This document shows, piece by piece, positions 45,232 through 53,530 of a stretch of 64,000 nucleotides of DNA. The stretch is taken from contig JBATQE010000024.1 of NCBI GenBank assembly GCA_049291875.1, positions 67,430 to 131,429 on the forward strand, given 5' to 3'. This DNA is from CTSOIL-112 sp049291875 (GTDB lineage Bacteria; Pseudomonadota; Gammaproteobacteria; Burkholderiales; Burkholderiaceae). Made by a program: the position numbers and the translations under genes. How positions within the stretch are numbered: the first letter of the stretch is position 1; each line of letters starts with the position of its first letter. The notes under the pieces are model-generated. The model was not told the DNA's origin. It made no database searches and was given only the letters and a program-made list of their open reading frames with translations.

Positions 45232-46236
45232 ATGAAACGCAAATCCCTATCGCGTTACCTGATTGAGCAGCAACGCGAATACAACAACATTCCCAACGAT
45301 TTACGACTGTTGCTGGAAGTCGTCTCGCGCGCGTGTAAATTGATCAGCCGCTCCATTTCCAAAGGCGCATTGGGCGAAGTTTTAGGCACGGCAGGCAGTG
45401 AAAACGTCCAAGGTGAAGCGCAGAAAAAACTGGACGTGTTGTCCAATGAAATCCTGCTCGAAGCGAACGAATGGGGCGGTCATCTTGCGGGCATGGCCTC
45501 CGAGGAGATGGAAACCATCTACGAGATTCCGAACCGTTTCCCGCAGGGCGAATACTTGCTGGTCTTCGATCCACTGGACGGCTCGTCCAATATTGATATC
45601 AATTCGCCGGTCGGTACGATTTTCTCGGTATTGAAAAAAGTTGATCACGACCACAGCGTGGACGAGGACGACTTTTTGCAACCCGGTCGCGATCAAGTGG
45701 CCGCCGGCTACGCCATTTATGGCTCGCAAACCCTGATGGTACTGACGACCGGCCAAGGCACGCACTGTTTCACACTGGATCCGGAACTCGGCTCATGGAT
45801 TTTGACCCACGAAAACATGCAGATTCCAAAAACCGCCGCCGAATACGCCATCAACAGCTCCAACGAGCGCTTCTGGTACCCGCCGGTTCAACGCTACGTC
45901 AACGAATTGCAAGCCGGCGACACCGGCCCGCTCGGCAAACACTACAATATGCGTTGGGTCGCCGCGATGGCCGCGGACATCCACCGCATCCTGACGCGTG
46001 GTGGGATTTTCATGTATCCGGGCGACCAACGCACCGGCAAAAATAGCGGTCACATCCGTTTGCTGTACGAAGCCAGCCCAATGGCGATGATCGTTGAACA
46101 AGCAGGCGGTTTGGCCACCAACGGCGTGGAAAATATTCTGGACATGCAACCCGAATCCCTGCATCAGCGTGTGCCGGTGTTCTTGGGTTCTGCCGAAGAG
46201 GTTGAACGCATCACCCGCTATCACAAAAACGCATAA
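45232..46236 (+). CDS. fbp: Fructose-1,6-bisphosphatase class 1
   Basis: Gluconeogenic enzyme that hydrolyses fructose 1,6-bisphosphate to fructose 6-phosphate. It has 334 residues. The metal-binding motif FDPLDGSSNIDIN lies near residue 113, the upstream acidic ligand in MASEEMETI, and the substrate loop includes NMRWVAAMAADIHR and GGIFMYPGDQR. The C-terminal metal-ligand helix is LLYEASPMAMIVEQAGG. The start has an AGAAAGAG site. A strong terminator follows. Confidence 0.97.
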   Translation: MKRKSLSRYLIEQQREYNNIPNDLRLLLEVVSRACKLISRSISKGALGEVLGTAGSENVQGEAQKKLDVLSNEILLEANEWGGHLAGMASEEMETIYEIPNRFPQGEYLLVFDPLDGSSNIDINSPVGTIFSVLKKVDHDHSVDEDDFLQPGRDQVAAGYAIYGSQTLMVLTTGQGTHCFTLDPELGSWILTHENMQIPKTAAEYAINSSNERFWYPPVQRYVNELQAGDTGPLGKHYNMRWVAAMAADIHRILTRGGIFMYPGDQRTGKNSGHIRLLYEASPMAMIVEQAGGLATNGVENILDMQPESLHQRVPVFLGSAEEVERITRYHKNA

Positions 46237-46260
46237 ACTCTAAAATAGCGTTAAAAATCA

Positions 46261-46295
46261 AAAAGATGGATGCGTGACTAACGCATCCATCTTTT
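46261..46295 (+). terminator. Terminator after fbp
   Basis: Perfect 15-bp inverted repeat AAAAGATGGATGCGT (46261-46275) and ACGCATCCATCTTTT (46281-46295) with loop GACTA, followed by CTTTT. It separates fbp from recA. Confidence 0.93.
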
Positions 46296-46391
46296 CTTTT
46301 CAGTCAATTGCCGCGCACGCAACAGCACAAAAAAACAGCCCGATTTGTGTTAAAGTAACGGCTATTGCACACGTGCGCAAACCCCTATAAC

Positions 46392-46421
46392 AAGCGCAAA
46401 GTAGTCGGTTACTTTGCGCTT
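46392..46421 (+). promoter_or_regulatory. 12-bp palindrome in the recA leader
   Basis: Perfect inverted repeat AAGCGCAAAGTA (46392-46403) and TACTTTGCGCTT (46410-46421), loop GTCGGT, ending 21 bases before the recA ATG and just before its AAAGGA site. It could be an operator or an mRNA hairpin. No canonical CTG-N10-CAG LexA box is seen in the 206-bp gap after fbp. A marginal promoter (TTGCAC 46365, TATAAC 46386; 15-base spacer) would put the palindrome at the transcript start. Confidence 0.5.
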
Positions 46422-46442
46422 CACTATATCAAAGGACGAATC

Positions 46443-47537
46443 ATGGCCAAAGCAGACAGCAAAGCCCCTGTAACCCAAGCCGCCAACAGCTCCGACAAAG
46501 CCAAAGCCCTCGCCGCCGCATTGGCACAAATTGAAAAACAATTTGGCAAGGGTTCGATCATGTGCCTGGGTAACAACGACACACCGCCGGACGTACAAGT
46601 AGTCTCCACCGGCTCGCTCGGTTTGGACGTCGCGCTGGGCGTCGGCGGTCTGCCGCGTGGTCGTGTGATCGAAATCTACGGACCGGAATCCTCCGGTAAA
46701 ACCTCATTGACCCTGCACGTCGTATCCGAAATGCAAAAGCTCGGCGGCACCTGCGCCTTCGTCGATGCCGAACACGCCTTGGACACCCAATACGCGCAAA
46801 AACTCGGCGTCAACCTGAACGAATTACTCATCTCCCAGCCCGACACCGGTGAGCAAGCACTCGAAATGGTAGACGCCCTCGTGCGCTCCGGCGCCGTCGA
46901 TCTGATCGTGGTTGACTCGGTCGCTGCGCTGGTACCACGCGCCGAGATTGAAGGTGACATGGGCGATTCATTACCCGGCCTGCAAGCGCGTCTGATGAGT
47001 CAAGCCCTGCGCAAACTCACCGCCTCCATTGGCCGCAGCAACTGCACGGTGATTTTCATCAACCAAATCCGTATGAAAATCGGCGTGATGTTCGGCTCAC
47101 CCGAAACCACCACCGGCGGTAATGCCCTCAAATTCTACGCCTCGGTGCGTTTGGACATTCGCCGTATCGGCGGCCTGAAAAAAGGCGACGAAGTCGTCGG
47201 TAACGAAACCCGCGTCAAAGTCGTGAAAAACAAAGTCGCGCCGCCATTCAAAGAAGCCGTGTTTGACATCCTCTACGGCGAAGGCATTTCGCGCGAAGGC
47301 GAAATCATCGACATGGGCGTGGCGCAAGGCATCGTTGAAAAAGCCGGTGCATGGTACAGCTACAAAGGCGACAAAATCGGCCAAGGCAAGGACAACACGC
47401 GCGAATACCTGCGTCAAAACCCCGCATTGGCAGTGGAAATTGAAAACCTCGTGCGCGACAAACTCGGCATCAAAACCCGTGCTGTGGCCAAAGCGACGGC
47501 TTCTGCCCCCGCAGAAGCCGATACAAAAGATGAATAA
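46443..47537 (+). CDS. recA: Recombinase RecA
   Basis: DNA strand-exchange ATPase and SOS co-protease, 364 residues. Walker A is GPESSGKTSL at residues 80-89. The L1/L2 DNA-binding region contains NQIRMKIGVMFGSPETTTGG, and FVDAEHALDTQYA and VDSVAALVPRAEIEG are conserved. The C-terminus is acidic. I chose ATG 46443 (AAAGGA 7 bases upstream); the frame extends to 46365 without similarity. recX, which often follows recA, is absent here; rlmJ follows. Confidence 0.98.
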   Translation: MAKADSKAPVTQAANSSDKAKALAAALAQIEKQFGKGSIMCLGNNDTPPDVQVVSTGSLGLDVALGVGGLPRGRVIEIYGPESSGKTSLTLHVVSEMQKLGGTCAFVDAEHALDTQYAQKLGVNLNELLISQPDTGEQALEMVDALVRSGAVDLIVVDSVAALVPRAEIEGDMGDSLPGLQARLMSQALRKLTASIGRSNCTVIFINQIRMKIGVMFGSPETTTGGNALKFYASVRLDIRRIGGLKKGDEVVGNETRVKVVKNKVAPPFKEAVFDILYGEGISREGEIIDMGVAQGIVEKAGAWYSYKGDKIGQGKDNTREYLRQNPALAVEIENLVRDKLGIKTRAVAKATASAPAEADTKDE

Positions 47538-47559
47538 ACCCACACCCAGCCTTTGCTAA

Positions 47560-47588
47560 AATAAGGGCAGGTTCAACCTGCCCTTATT
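47560..47588 (+). terminator. Hairpin between recA and rlmJ
   Basis: AATAAGGGCAGG (47560-47571) and CCTGCCCTTATT (47577-47588) form a 12-bp stem with a 5-base loop, 23 bases after the recA stop. The stem bases are A/T-rich, but no long T-run follows, so termination may be partial. Confidence 0.65.
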
Positions 47589-47618
47589 CCTTCATACCGA
47601 AACCCAAAGAAATCGACC

Positions 47619-48521
47619 ATGTTCAGCTACCGCCACGCCTTTCATGCAGGCAACCACGCCGACGTACTCAAGCACATGACGCTCCTGCACATTTGCCAAT
47701 ACATGACGCAAAAAGACAAACCGCTCACCTACATCGACACCCACGCCGGCGTGGGCATGTATCAATTGGGCAATCCGATGGCGCAAAAAAGTGGCGAACA
47801 CGAAACCGGCATCAGCAAACTTTGGCCGCTGTGGGAAAACAAAACCACGCGCAACGAACTGCCCGAGCTGCTACAAAAATACCTCAAATTCATTCACGAG
47901 TTGAATGCCAGCGGCGAACTGAAGCACTACCCCGGCTCGCCCACCGTTGCCTCGCACAACCTGCGCGAAATCGACCGCATCAAAATTTTTGAACTGCATC
48001 CGACCGATATGCGTCTGCTGGACGACAATTTGCAATACATCCAAAAGCCCGGTGTGCACGAAGACAAACGCATTTTATTCAAAACCGTAGATGGTTTTAT
48101 CGGGCTGAAAGCGAATGTACCGCCGCCTTCGCGCCGTGGTGTCGTGCTGATCGACCCGTCGTATGAGCTCAAAGACGACTACAGCAAGGTCGCCAAAGCC
48201 ATGAAAGATGCCATGACCCGCTTTCCAACCGGCACTTATGCGATCTGGTACCCTGTGCTGGCGCGCCCCGAGTCGCGCAATCTTCCGGTGCAACTCGAGC
48301 ACATTGCCAACGATGCCGGCGCCAAATGGCTCAACGTCACCCTGATGATTGACCAAGTACAACCTACGCATCTGGCCGCAGGGCTGCAAGCCTCAGGCAT
48401 GTTTGTATTCAATCCGCCGTGGACATTGGCCAGCGATTTGCAAGCGAGCCTCAGCACGGTGGTTGAACACCTGAAAACCAGTTCAGCCGGTAATTACCAA
48501 ATCACCAGCGGCGGACAGTGA
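47619..48521 (+). CDS. rlmJ: 23S rRNA (adenine-2030-N6)-methyltransferase RlmJ
   Basis: A SAM-dependent rRNA methyltransferase of 300 residues. The N-terminal YRHAFHAGNHADVLKH is the family signature. SAM motif I is YIDTHAGVGMY near residue 45. Motif IV reads D179-P-S-Y182 in VVLIDPSYELKDDY, where N6-adenine methyltransferases usually have DPPY; the second proline is replaced by serine. Activity is probably retained but is worth checking. It is the next gene after recA. Confidence 0.93.
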   Translation: MFSYRHAFHAGNHADVLKHMTLLHICQYMTQKDKPLTYIDTHAGVGMYQLGNPMAQKSGEHETGISKLWPLWENKTTRNELPELLQKYLKFIHELNASGELKHYPGSPTVASHNLREIDRIKIFELHPTDMRLLDDNLQYIQKPGVHEDKRILFKTVDGFIGLKANVPPPSRRGVVLIDPSYELKDDYSKVAKAMKDAMTRFPTGTYAIWYPVLARPESRNLPVQLEHIANDAGAKWLNVTLMIDQVQPTHLAAGLQASGMFVFNPPWTLASDLQASLSTVVEHLKTSSAGNYQITSGGQ

Positions 48522-48536
48522 TCGTCCAATAATATA

Positions 48537-48566
48537 GTAGGGGCTCAATTCATTGAACCCCTATTT
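48537..48566 (+). repeat. GTAG-headed REP-like palindrome after rlmJ, also terminator-like
   Basis: GTAG (48537-48540) heads a palindrome: AGGGGCTCAA (48539-48548), loop TTCA, TTGAACCCCT (48553-48562), then ATTTT. The stem has one G-T pair. The GTAG head and blunt palindrome resemble the elements at 19076 and 63704, while the T-run suits a terminator; both roles are possible. Confidence 0.6.
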
Positions 48567-48722
48567 TCCATGCTGCTCATTGAAGCTCTCCTCCTCATTT
48601 TTGCCTCAGCGACAAAATATTACCTCTTCAGTTTGTCTTAATTTCATCGTGTTTTAATCACACCGCTCCGTACACGATTCTGTGAACGGCGATTTTTCAA
48701 CACTACGTTTAAGGGACACACC

Positions 48723-49118
48723 ATGAACACTTCACTGAAACTGGCTTTATTAACTTCGATCGTTGGCTTGACTTTGGCTGCTTGCGGCGGCAATGATAAA
48801 GCTGAGACCAAACCAGCGGCTGCGCCTGCACCTGCTGCTGCACCAACCACCTCAACCACAGCAGTTGCCACACCCGCTCCGGCTCCTGCACCAACGGCTG
48901 CTTTGGCCAAAGACAAAAACGGTTGCCCGGCATATCCGAAAAACGAATGGATGTCTGAAGCAGACGCGAAAGCCAAAATCGCAGAGATGGGCTACAAAGT
49001 GAAAACCTTTGAAGTCACCGGCAACTGCTACGAAATGTATGGTCATGACAAAGATGGCAATAAAGCCGAAGTGTATTTCGACGCGAAAACACTGGCCATT
49101 GTCAAAAAAGGCGATTAA
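48723..49118 (+). CDS. Small lipoprotein with C-terminal PepSY-like domain
   Basis: A 131-residue lipoprotein. Lipobox LTLAAC gives Cys21 as the lipidated residue. Residues 29-62 are a Pro/Ala/Thr-rich linker (AAPAPAAAPTTSTT). Residues ~70-131 form a PepSY-type domain (WMSEADAKAKIAEMGYKV, then GNCYEMYGHDKDG and AEVYFDAKTLAIV), with two cysteines, Cys68 and one near 102, that could form a disulfide. PepSY proteins near membrane cytochromes b are recurrent, so a role linked to the next gene is plausible but unproven. AAGGGA ribosome binding site. Confidence 0.75.
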   Translation: MNTSLKLALLTSIVGLTLAACGGNDKAETKPAAAPAPAAAPTTSTTAVATPAPAPAPTAALAKDKNGCPAYPKNEWMSEADAKAKIAEMGYKVKTFEVTGNCYEMYGHDKDGNKAEVYFDAKTLAIVKKGD

Positions 49119-49161
49119 CACCCTTTTTTCAGCAGGTAGTCAACGATCTTCATTCCATTCA

Positions 49162-49413
49162 ACATAACGGGTCATGCTTTACTGGATACGGTATCTGTAC
49201 TCAAGAAGATTGCGGGTCAAGCCCGCAATGACTCAGAAAATTGAAACATAACGAGTCATGCCGTATTGAATAGGGAATCCCCTCGCAAGGAGATTGCGGA
49301 TCAAGCCCGCAATGACTCAGCAAATTGAAACATAACGGGTCATGCCATACTGGATACGGCATCTCCTCGCAAGAAGATTGTGGGGCAAAGCCCGCAATGA
49401 CTTATCGGATGAT
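49162..49413 (+). repeat. Three tandem 84-bp repeats, each an inverted pair of REP-like hairpins
   Basis: Copies begin ACATAAC at 49162, 49246 and 49330, an exact 84-base period. Each holds one GTCAT-hairpin-ATC unit reading right (e.g. GTCATGCCATACTGGATACG) and, downstream, the same type reading left (ATTGCGGG/CCCGCAAT then GACT). Copies differ by scattered point changes. It fills the 361-bp gap between the lipoprotein and cytochrome b genes; no gene is seen there. Confidence 0.85.
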
Positions 49414-49479
49414 TGATAGAAATCGCAATACCTGCTGAATTCAGATTACATTCAGACTAAACGCCCGTCAGGAGTACAC

Positions 49480-50013
49480 ATGAATCAAATCAAGGTTTGG
49501 GACCCGTTGGTGCGCATTTTGCACTGGGGTTTGGCCATTTTAATTTTTTCCAACTTTTTAAACGAAGACGGTCATACCGCGCATCGCTGGATCGGCTATG
49601 TCGCCACCGGTTTCGTCCTCGTGCGCATTGTGTGGGGATTTGTAGGAACGCAACACGCACGCTTTAGTGACTGGTTTCCCAGCCCTCGCCGCGTGATAGA
49701 ATACACCCAGCTCAAATTATCCGGCCAAGCACCGCGCTATATCGGGCATAATCCTTTGGGTGCGGTGATGATGTTAGCATTGTTGTTACTGGTCATCAAT
49801 CAAGGCGTGACCGGCTATATGATGGGCACGGATCTATTTTTCGGTGAGAAATGGCTCGAAGAATGGCACGGATTCAGCGCCGATCTAATATTGGTCTTCG
49901 TCGGACTGCATGTTTTGGGCGCGATTTTTGAAAGTATCAAACAAAAAGAAAATCTACCGTTGTCCATGATTCACGGCTACAAACGTGCCGATGAACCCAA
50001 AGACCACGATTAA
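49480..50013 (+). CDS. Cytochrome b561-family membrane protein
   Basis: A 177-residue four-helix di-heme cytochrome b of the prokaryotic cytochrome b561 / Ni-Fe-hydrogenase b-subunit family. Candidate haem ligands are His15 (RILHWGLA), His35 (HTAHRWIGY), His130 (EEWHGFSAD) and His144 (VGLHVLG). It carries electrons across or out of the inner membrane. AGGAGT precedes the ATG. Its stop is 43 bases before the ZIP-like gene, suggesting a shared transcript. The electron partner is unknown. Confidence 0.85.
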   Translation: MNQIKVWDPLVRILHWGLAILIFSNFLNEDGHTAHRWIGYVATGFVLVRIVWGFVGTQHARFSDWFPSPRRVIEYTQLKLSGQAPRYIGHNPLGAVMMLALLLLVINQGVTGYMMGTDLFFGEKWLEEWHGFSADLILVFVGLHVLGAIFESIKQKENLPLSMIHGYKRADEPKDHD

Positions 50014-50056
50014 CAGCCTCACTCAATTAACCCACAGCACATAAAAATAACGCATC

Positions 50057-50776
50057 ATGACCTCACTCTCTCCACTGCAAATCATGCTCATTCCGTCGTC
50101 ATTCATCGCCTTGTCGGGCGTGTTGGCACTCACTTGGCAACCCTCGCATCGCGTGCGCAGTCTGATTCAGCACTTTGCGGTGGGGGTGATTTTGGCGGTC
50201 TTATCAACCGACGTTTTCCCTGAGATTGCCAAAGAACACGCGGCGGCCGAAGTACTGATCGGCTCTTTTGCCTTGGGCGGTTTTTTCATGTATTTGATGA
50301 AAAAACTCACCGACCGTTGGGAGCGTCAAGCGCATGCATCGGGCAAAGCAGGCACCAATATCGGGCTGATTTCAACCACGTTTATTGACGCGGCTATTGA
50401 CGGCCTGATTATTGGCACAGGCTTGGCGGCCAGCACCGCGACAGGTTTGATCTTGGCCGTCGGCTTGTCGGTGGAAATGCTGTTTTTGGGCTTATCACTG
50501 ATGTCGGAAACCATGAAGGGCAAACGCATGGTGCTGCTGACATGTGTTTTGGGTCTGGTGATGTTCGCGTCGATGTTCCTCGGTTATCACTTTTTGAAAG
50601 AGGCGTCGCCGACCATCATCGCTGCCATTTTGTCGTTTGGCGCCGCTGCACTGGTGTATTTGGTCACCGATGAATTGCTGATCGAAGCGCACACGATTGA
50701 GGAAACGCCAGTGTCTTCATTATGGCTATTTGCGGGGTTTTTGTTGTTTTGGGGCTTTGAGCTGTACACCATCTGA
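50057..50776 (+). CDS. ZIP-family-like metal transporter
   Basis: A 239-residue protein with about seven to eight helices. Family-like polar helix segments are QHFAVGVILAVLSTDVFPEI near residue 39, DAAIDGLIIGTGLA near residue 113, and TDELLIEAHTIEE near residue 205, consistent with metal-binding helices of ZIP permeases. The canonical HN...EG / HE...GD pairs of ZupT are altered, so the metal is uncertain. Located after a cytochrome b, raising the idea of reduction-coupled uptake. Ends at a bidirectional terminator. Confidence 0.7.
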   Translation: MTSLSPLQIMLIPSSFIALSGVLALTWQPSHRVRSLIQHFAVGVILAVLSTDVFPEIAKEHAAAEVLIGSFALGGFFMYLMKKLTDRWERQAHASGKAGTNIGLISTTFIDAAIDGLIIGTGLAASTATGLILAVGLSVEMLFLGLSLMSETMKGKRMVLLTCVLGLVMFASMFLGYHFLKEASPTIIAAILSFGAAALVYLVTDELLIEAHTIEETPVSSLWLFAGFLLFWGFELYTI

Positions 50777-50779
50777 CCA

Positions 50780-50807
50780 AAAAAGGCTTGGATCTCCAAG
50801 CCTTTTT
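50780..50807. terminator. Bidirectional terminator
   Basis: AAAAAGGCTTGG (50780-50791), loop ATCT, CCAAGCCTTTTT (50796-50807): a perfect 12-bp stem between the convergent ZIP-like and DUF2461 genes. Confidence 0.93.
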
Positions 50808-50811
50808 GCAT

Positions 50812-51489
50812 TTATGCCTCGCGCGCCTCATTCAAAAATCGTTGCAGGGGCTGATACGCCAAATAGGTCTCCAACACGGTTTGCTCCAGCTTGACACTGC
50901 GCATTTGCGCATCGCTCAAATTGCGTTGAATCCACAGCGCTTTGAATTTAATCCACTCGATGTACGGACTTTCGGCGCGCTCGCCCGTGAATCCTTGCGG
51001 TGGGCGCACCAGCCGATCGCCATGCAGGCGGCCAAAATATTGTTTGAATGTCTCGTCCTCAATCACCCGCATCAGCTCCGCGCCGTTGTGCAAAATATGC
51101 AGGCGAATCTGCTTGAGCCACTCGGGGCTGGGCGCATGCGCACCGCCGCCGATCATGCTCGAATCGGGCGCAATGTGCAGATAAAAACCCGCGCGGTTAA
51201 AATCCGAGCGTTTGCCGCTGGAAACAATGTGAATGCCAAAATGCGTCTTGTACGGCGCTCCGTCGCGGGCATAGCGCGCGTCTTTGTAAATCCGAAACAG
51301 GCAGTTTTTCGGCGCCACGCCGATCAGTAAGGGATCGTACGGAATCAAGGCGCCAATCAATTCATCGGTAAAGTCCAGCAATTCGCTGTGCAACTGTTGA
51401 TAGCGCGTTTTGTGTTCGTTAAACCATTCACGTTGATTATTCGCCGCCAGTTCACGCAAAAATGGCAAGGCATCGCTTGGCAATTTCAT
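50812..51489 (-). CDS. DUF2461 family protein
   Basis: A 225-residue protein of the widely distributed DUF2461 (TIGR02453) family of unknown function. The N-terminal FLRELAANNQREWFNEHK, the central FRIYKDARYARDGAPYKTHFG and the YLHIAPDSSMIGGGAH segments are family hallmarks. Probably cytoplasmic, with no signal or membrane helix. Divergent from the ABC-F gene, 79 bases apart. No function is claimed. Confidence 0.85.
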   Translation of the reverse strand: MKLPSDALPFLRELAANNQREWFNEHKTRYQQLHSELLDFTDELIGALIPYDPLLIGVAPKNCLFRIYKDARYARDGAPYKTHFGIHIVSSGKRSDFNRAGFYLHIAPDSSMIGGGAHAPSPEWLKQIRLHILHNGAELMRVIEDETFKQYFGRLHGDRLVRPPQGFTGERAESPYIEWIKFKALWIQRNLSDAQMRSVKLEQTVLETYLAYQPLQRFLNEAREA

Positions 51490-51503
51490 GTTCAGTTTCC
51501 CTT

Positions 51504-51532
51504 CAAAGTCACCCCGTAGGCTTTGCTATAAT
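51504..51532 (+). promoter_or_regulatory. Candidate promoter of the ABC-F gene
   Basis: TGCTATAAT (51524-51532), an extended consensus -10. The -35 region is weak (TTCAAA at 51502). Predicted start lies about 30 bases before the ATG at 51569. Confidence 0.55.
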
Positions 51533-51568
51533 ACGCTTTTTTCAGCCTCGATACCGCTTTCCATTTTC

Positions 51569-53509
51569 ATGATCACCCTTTCCAATCTGCGCCTGCAACG
51601 TGGCCAAAAAGTCCTGCTCGAAAACGCCAACGCCCGCATTGACGTCGGTCAACGCGTCGGCATCATCGGCCGCAATGGCACAGGCAAATCCAGCCTGTTC
51701 GCACTGTTGCGTGGCGAACTGCACGCCGATGCGGGCGACGTCATCATCCCCGCGCATTGGGTACTGGCGCATGTCGCGCAGGAAATGCCCGAAACCGACG
51801 AATCCGCATTGGACTATGTACTCGCGGGCGATGGCGAACTGGTGGAACTGAACACCGAGCTGGCACACGCCGAGCAGATCGACGACGGCACGCAGATCGC
51901 ACACTGCCACGCCGAACTGGCGCGCATCGACGCGTACAGTGCGCCCGCACGCGCGGCGCAGCTGCTCAACGGTTTGGGCTTCGCACAAAATTTGCAAAGC
52001 AATCCGGTCAGCGCCTTCTCCGGCGGCTGGCGCATGCGTTTGAATCTCGCGCGCGCACTGATGTGCCGTTCCGATTTATTGCTGCTGGATGAACCGACCA
52101 ATCATTTGGATTTGGACACCGTGCTGTGGCTGGAGCAATATTTGAAAAGCCATCCCGCGACGCAGCTCATCATCTCGCACGACCGCGATTTCCTCGACGC
52201 GCTGTGTACGCACACAATTGAGGTCGCGCAGCAAACCCTGACCAGCTATCGCGGCAACTACACTCAGTTTGAACGCACGCGCGCCGAGCGTCTGCTCCAG
52301 CAGCAAGCACAATACGCCCAACAGCAGCGCCACATCGCGCATTTGCAAAGCTACATCGACCGATTCCGCGCCAAGGCGACCAAAGCGCGCCAAGCGCAAA
52401 GCCGTATCAAAGCGCTCGATCGGCTCGAACTCATCGCACCCGCGCATCTGGATTCGCCCTTCACCTTCGAGTTCGCCGAGCTAAACGATCTGCCCAACCC
52501 GCTGATGCAGACCGACGGCATCAGCCTCGGTTACGGCGACACGCCGTTGCTACAAAAAGTCGCCTTCAGCATCCAGAGCCACGACCGCATCGGCCTGCTC
52601 GGCATGAACGGCGCGGGTAAATCGACCCTGATCAAAGCGCTCGCACAGGAGCTGACATCACTGACAGGCGAAATCACCACCGCGCAAAACCTGCGCATCG
52701 GCTACTTTTCGCAACAGCATCTGGACACCCTGCGCGAGGACGAATCGCCGCTGTGGCATATGCAAAAACTCGCACCCGATGCCAACATCCAAGTGCTGCG
52801 CAACTACCTCGGCGGTTTTCACTTTCAGGGCGACCGCGTGGCCGAATCCATCGAAAACTTCTCCGGTGGTGAAAAAGCCCGCCTCGCCTTGGCACTGCTG
52901 ATTTGGCAAAAGCCGCATTTGCTGCTGCTGGACGAGCCGACCAACCACCTTGACCTCGATATGCGCCACGCACTCACCACCGCGCTGCAACAATTCAACG
53001 GCGCGCTGATCGTCGTCTCGCATGACCGCAGTTTACTCGCCAACTGCGTGGACGATTTCTGGCTGGTGGCCGACGGTACCGTCAAAGCATTTGACGGCGA
53101 TCTGGACGACTACCGCGCGTGGTGCGCGCAAAGCTGGCAGCTATTCAAACAAAGCACGCACGGGCACAAAAACCCCGAGCAAAATGGCGATACCGATTCA
53201 TCGCAAAACAAAAAAGAAGCACGCCAGCAAGCCGCCCAGCGCCGAACCGCACTGAACGCCGCACAAAAACCGCTCAAACAAAAACTGGCAAAATTGGAAA
53301 AACAGCTCGAAGCCGCGCAAACAGAAAACGCTGAATTACAAAATTGGCTCGCCTCCGAGGACGCCTACGCGCCCGAACAGAAAGACCCGCTCGCCACCGC
53401 TGTGCGCCGCAACAGCGAACTCACCGCACAGATCGCCGAGCTGGAGGAGCAGTGGTTGGCACTGCATGAAGAATTGGAAACCATCGAGCGAGAATTGGCT
53501 TTGTCGTAA
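51569..53509 (+). CDS. yheS: ABC-F ATPase, YheS type
   Basis: A 646-residue soluble protein with two ABC ATPase domains and no membrane part, of the ABC-F translation-factor family that acts at the ribosomal E site. Domain 1: Walker A GRNGTGKSSL (residue ~34), signature FSGGWRMRL, Walker B LLLDEPTNHLDLD. The inter-domain linker (QYAQQQRHIAHLQSYIDRF) is helical. Domain 2: GMNGAGKSTL, FSGGEKARLA, LLLDEPTNHLDLD. A charged coiled-coil tail runs from ~555. Length and linker fit YheS rather than EttA or Uup. ATG 51569 is where similarity starts. Confidence 0.9.
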   Translation: MITLSNLRLQRGQKVLLENANARIDVGQRVGIIGRNGTGKSSLFALLRGELHADAGDVIIPAHWVLAHVAQEMPETDESALDYVLAGDGELVELNTELAHAEQIDDGTQIAHCHAELARIDAYSAPARAAQLLNGLGFAQNLQSNPVSAFSGGWRMRLNLARALMCRSDLLLLDEPTNHLDLDTVLWLEQYLKSHPATQLIISHDRDFLDALCTHTIEVAQQTLTSYRGNYTQFERTRAERLLQQQAQYAQQQRHIAHLQSYIDRFRAKATKARQAQSRIKALDRLELIAPAHLDSPFTFEFAELNDLPNPLMQTDGISLGYGDTPLLQKVAFSIQSHDRIGLLGMNGAGKSTLIKALAQELTSLTGEITTAQNLRIGYFSQQHLDTLREDESPLWHMQKLAPDANIQVLRNYLGGFHFQGDRVAESIENFSGGEKARLALALLIWQKPHLLLLDEPTNHLDLDMRHALTTALQQFNGALIVVSHDRSLLANCVDDFWLVADGTVKAFDGDLDDYRAWCAQSWQLFKQSTHGHKNPEQNGDTDSSQNKKEARQQAAQRRTALNAAQKPLKQKLAKLEKQLEAAQTENAELQNWLASEDAYAPEQKDPLATAVRRNSELTAQIAELEEQWLALHEELETIERELALS

Positions 53510-53530
53510 AACCAAACCATTGACCGACCA

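Noticed and set aside
49162..49413. CRISPR array
   Set aside because: Units are directly adjacent with no unique spacers, and no cas genes are nearby.
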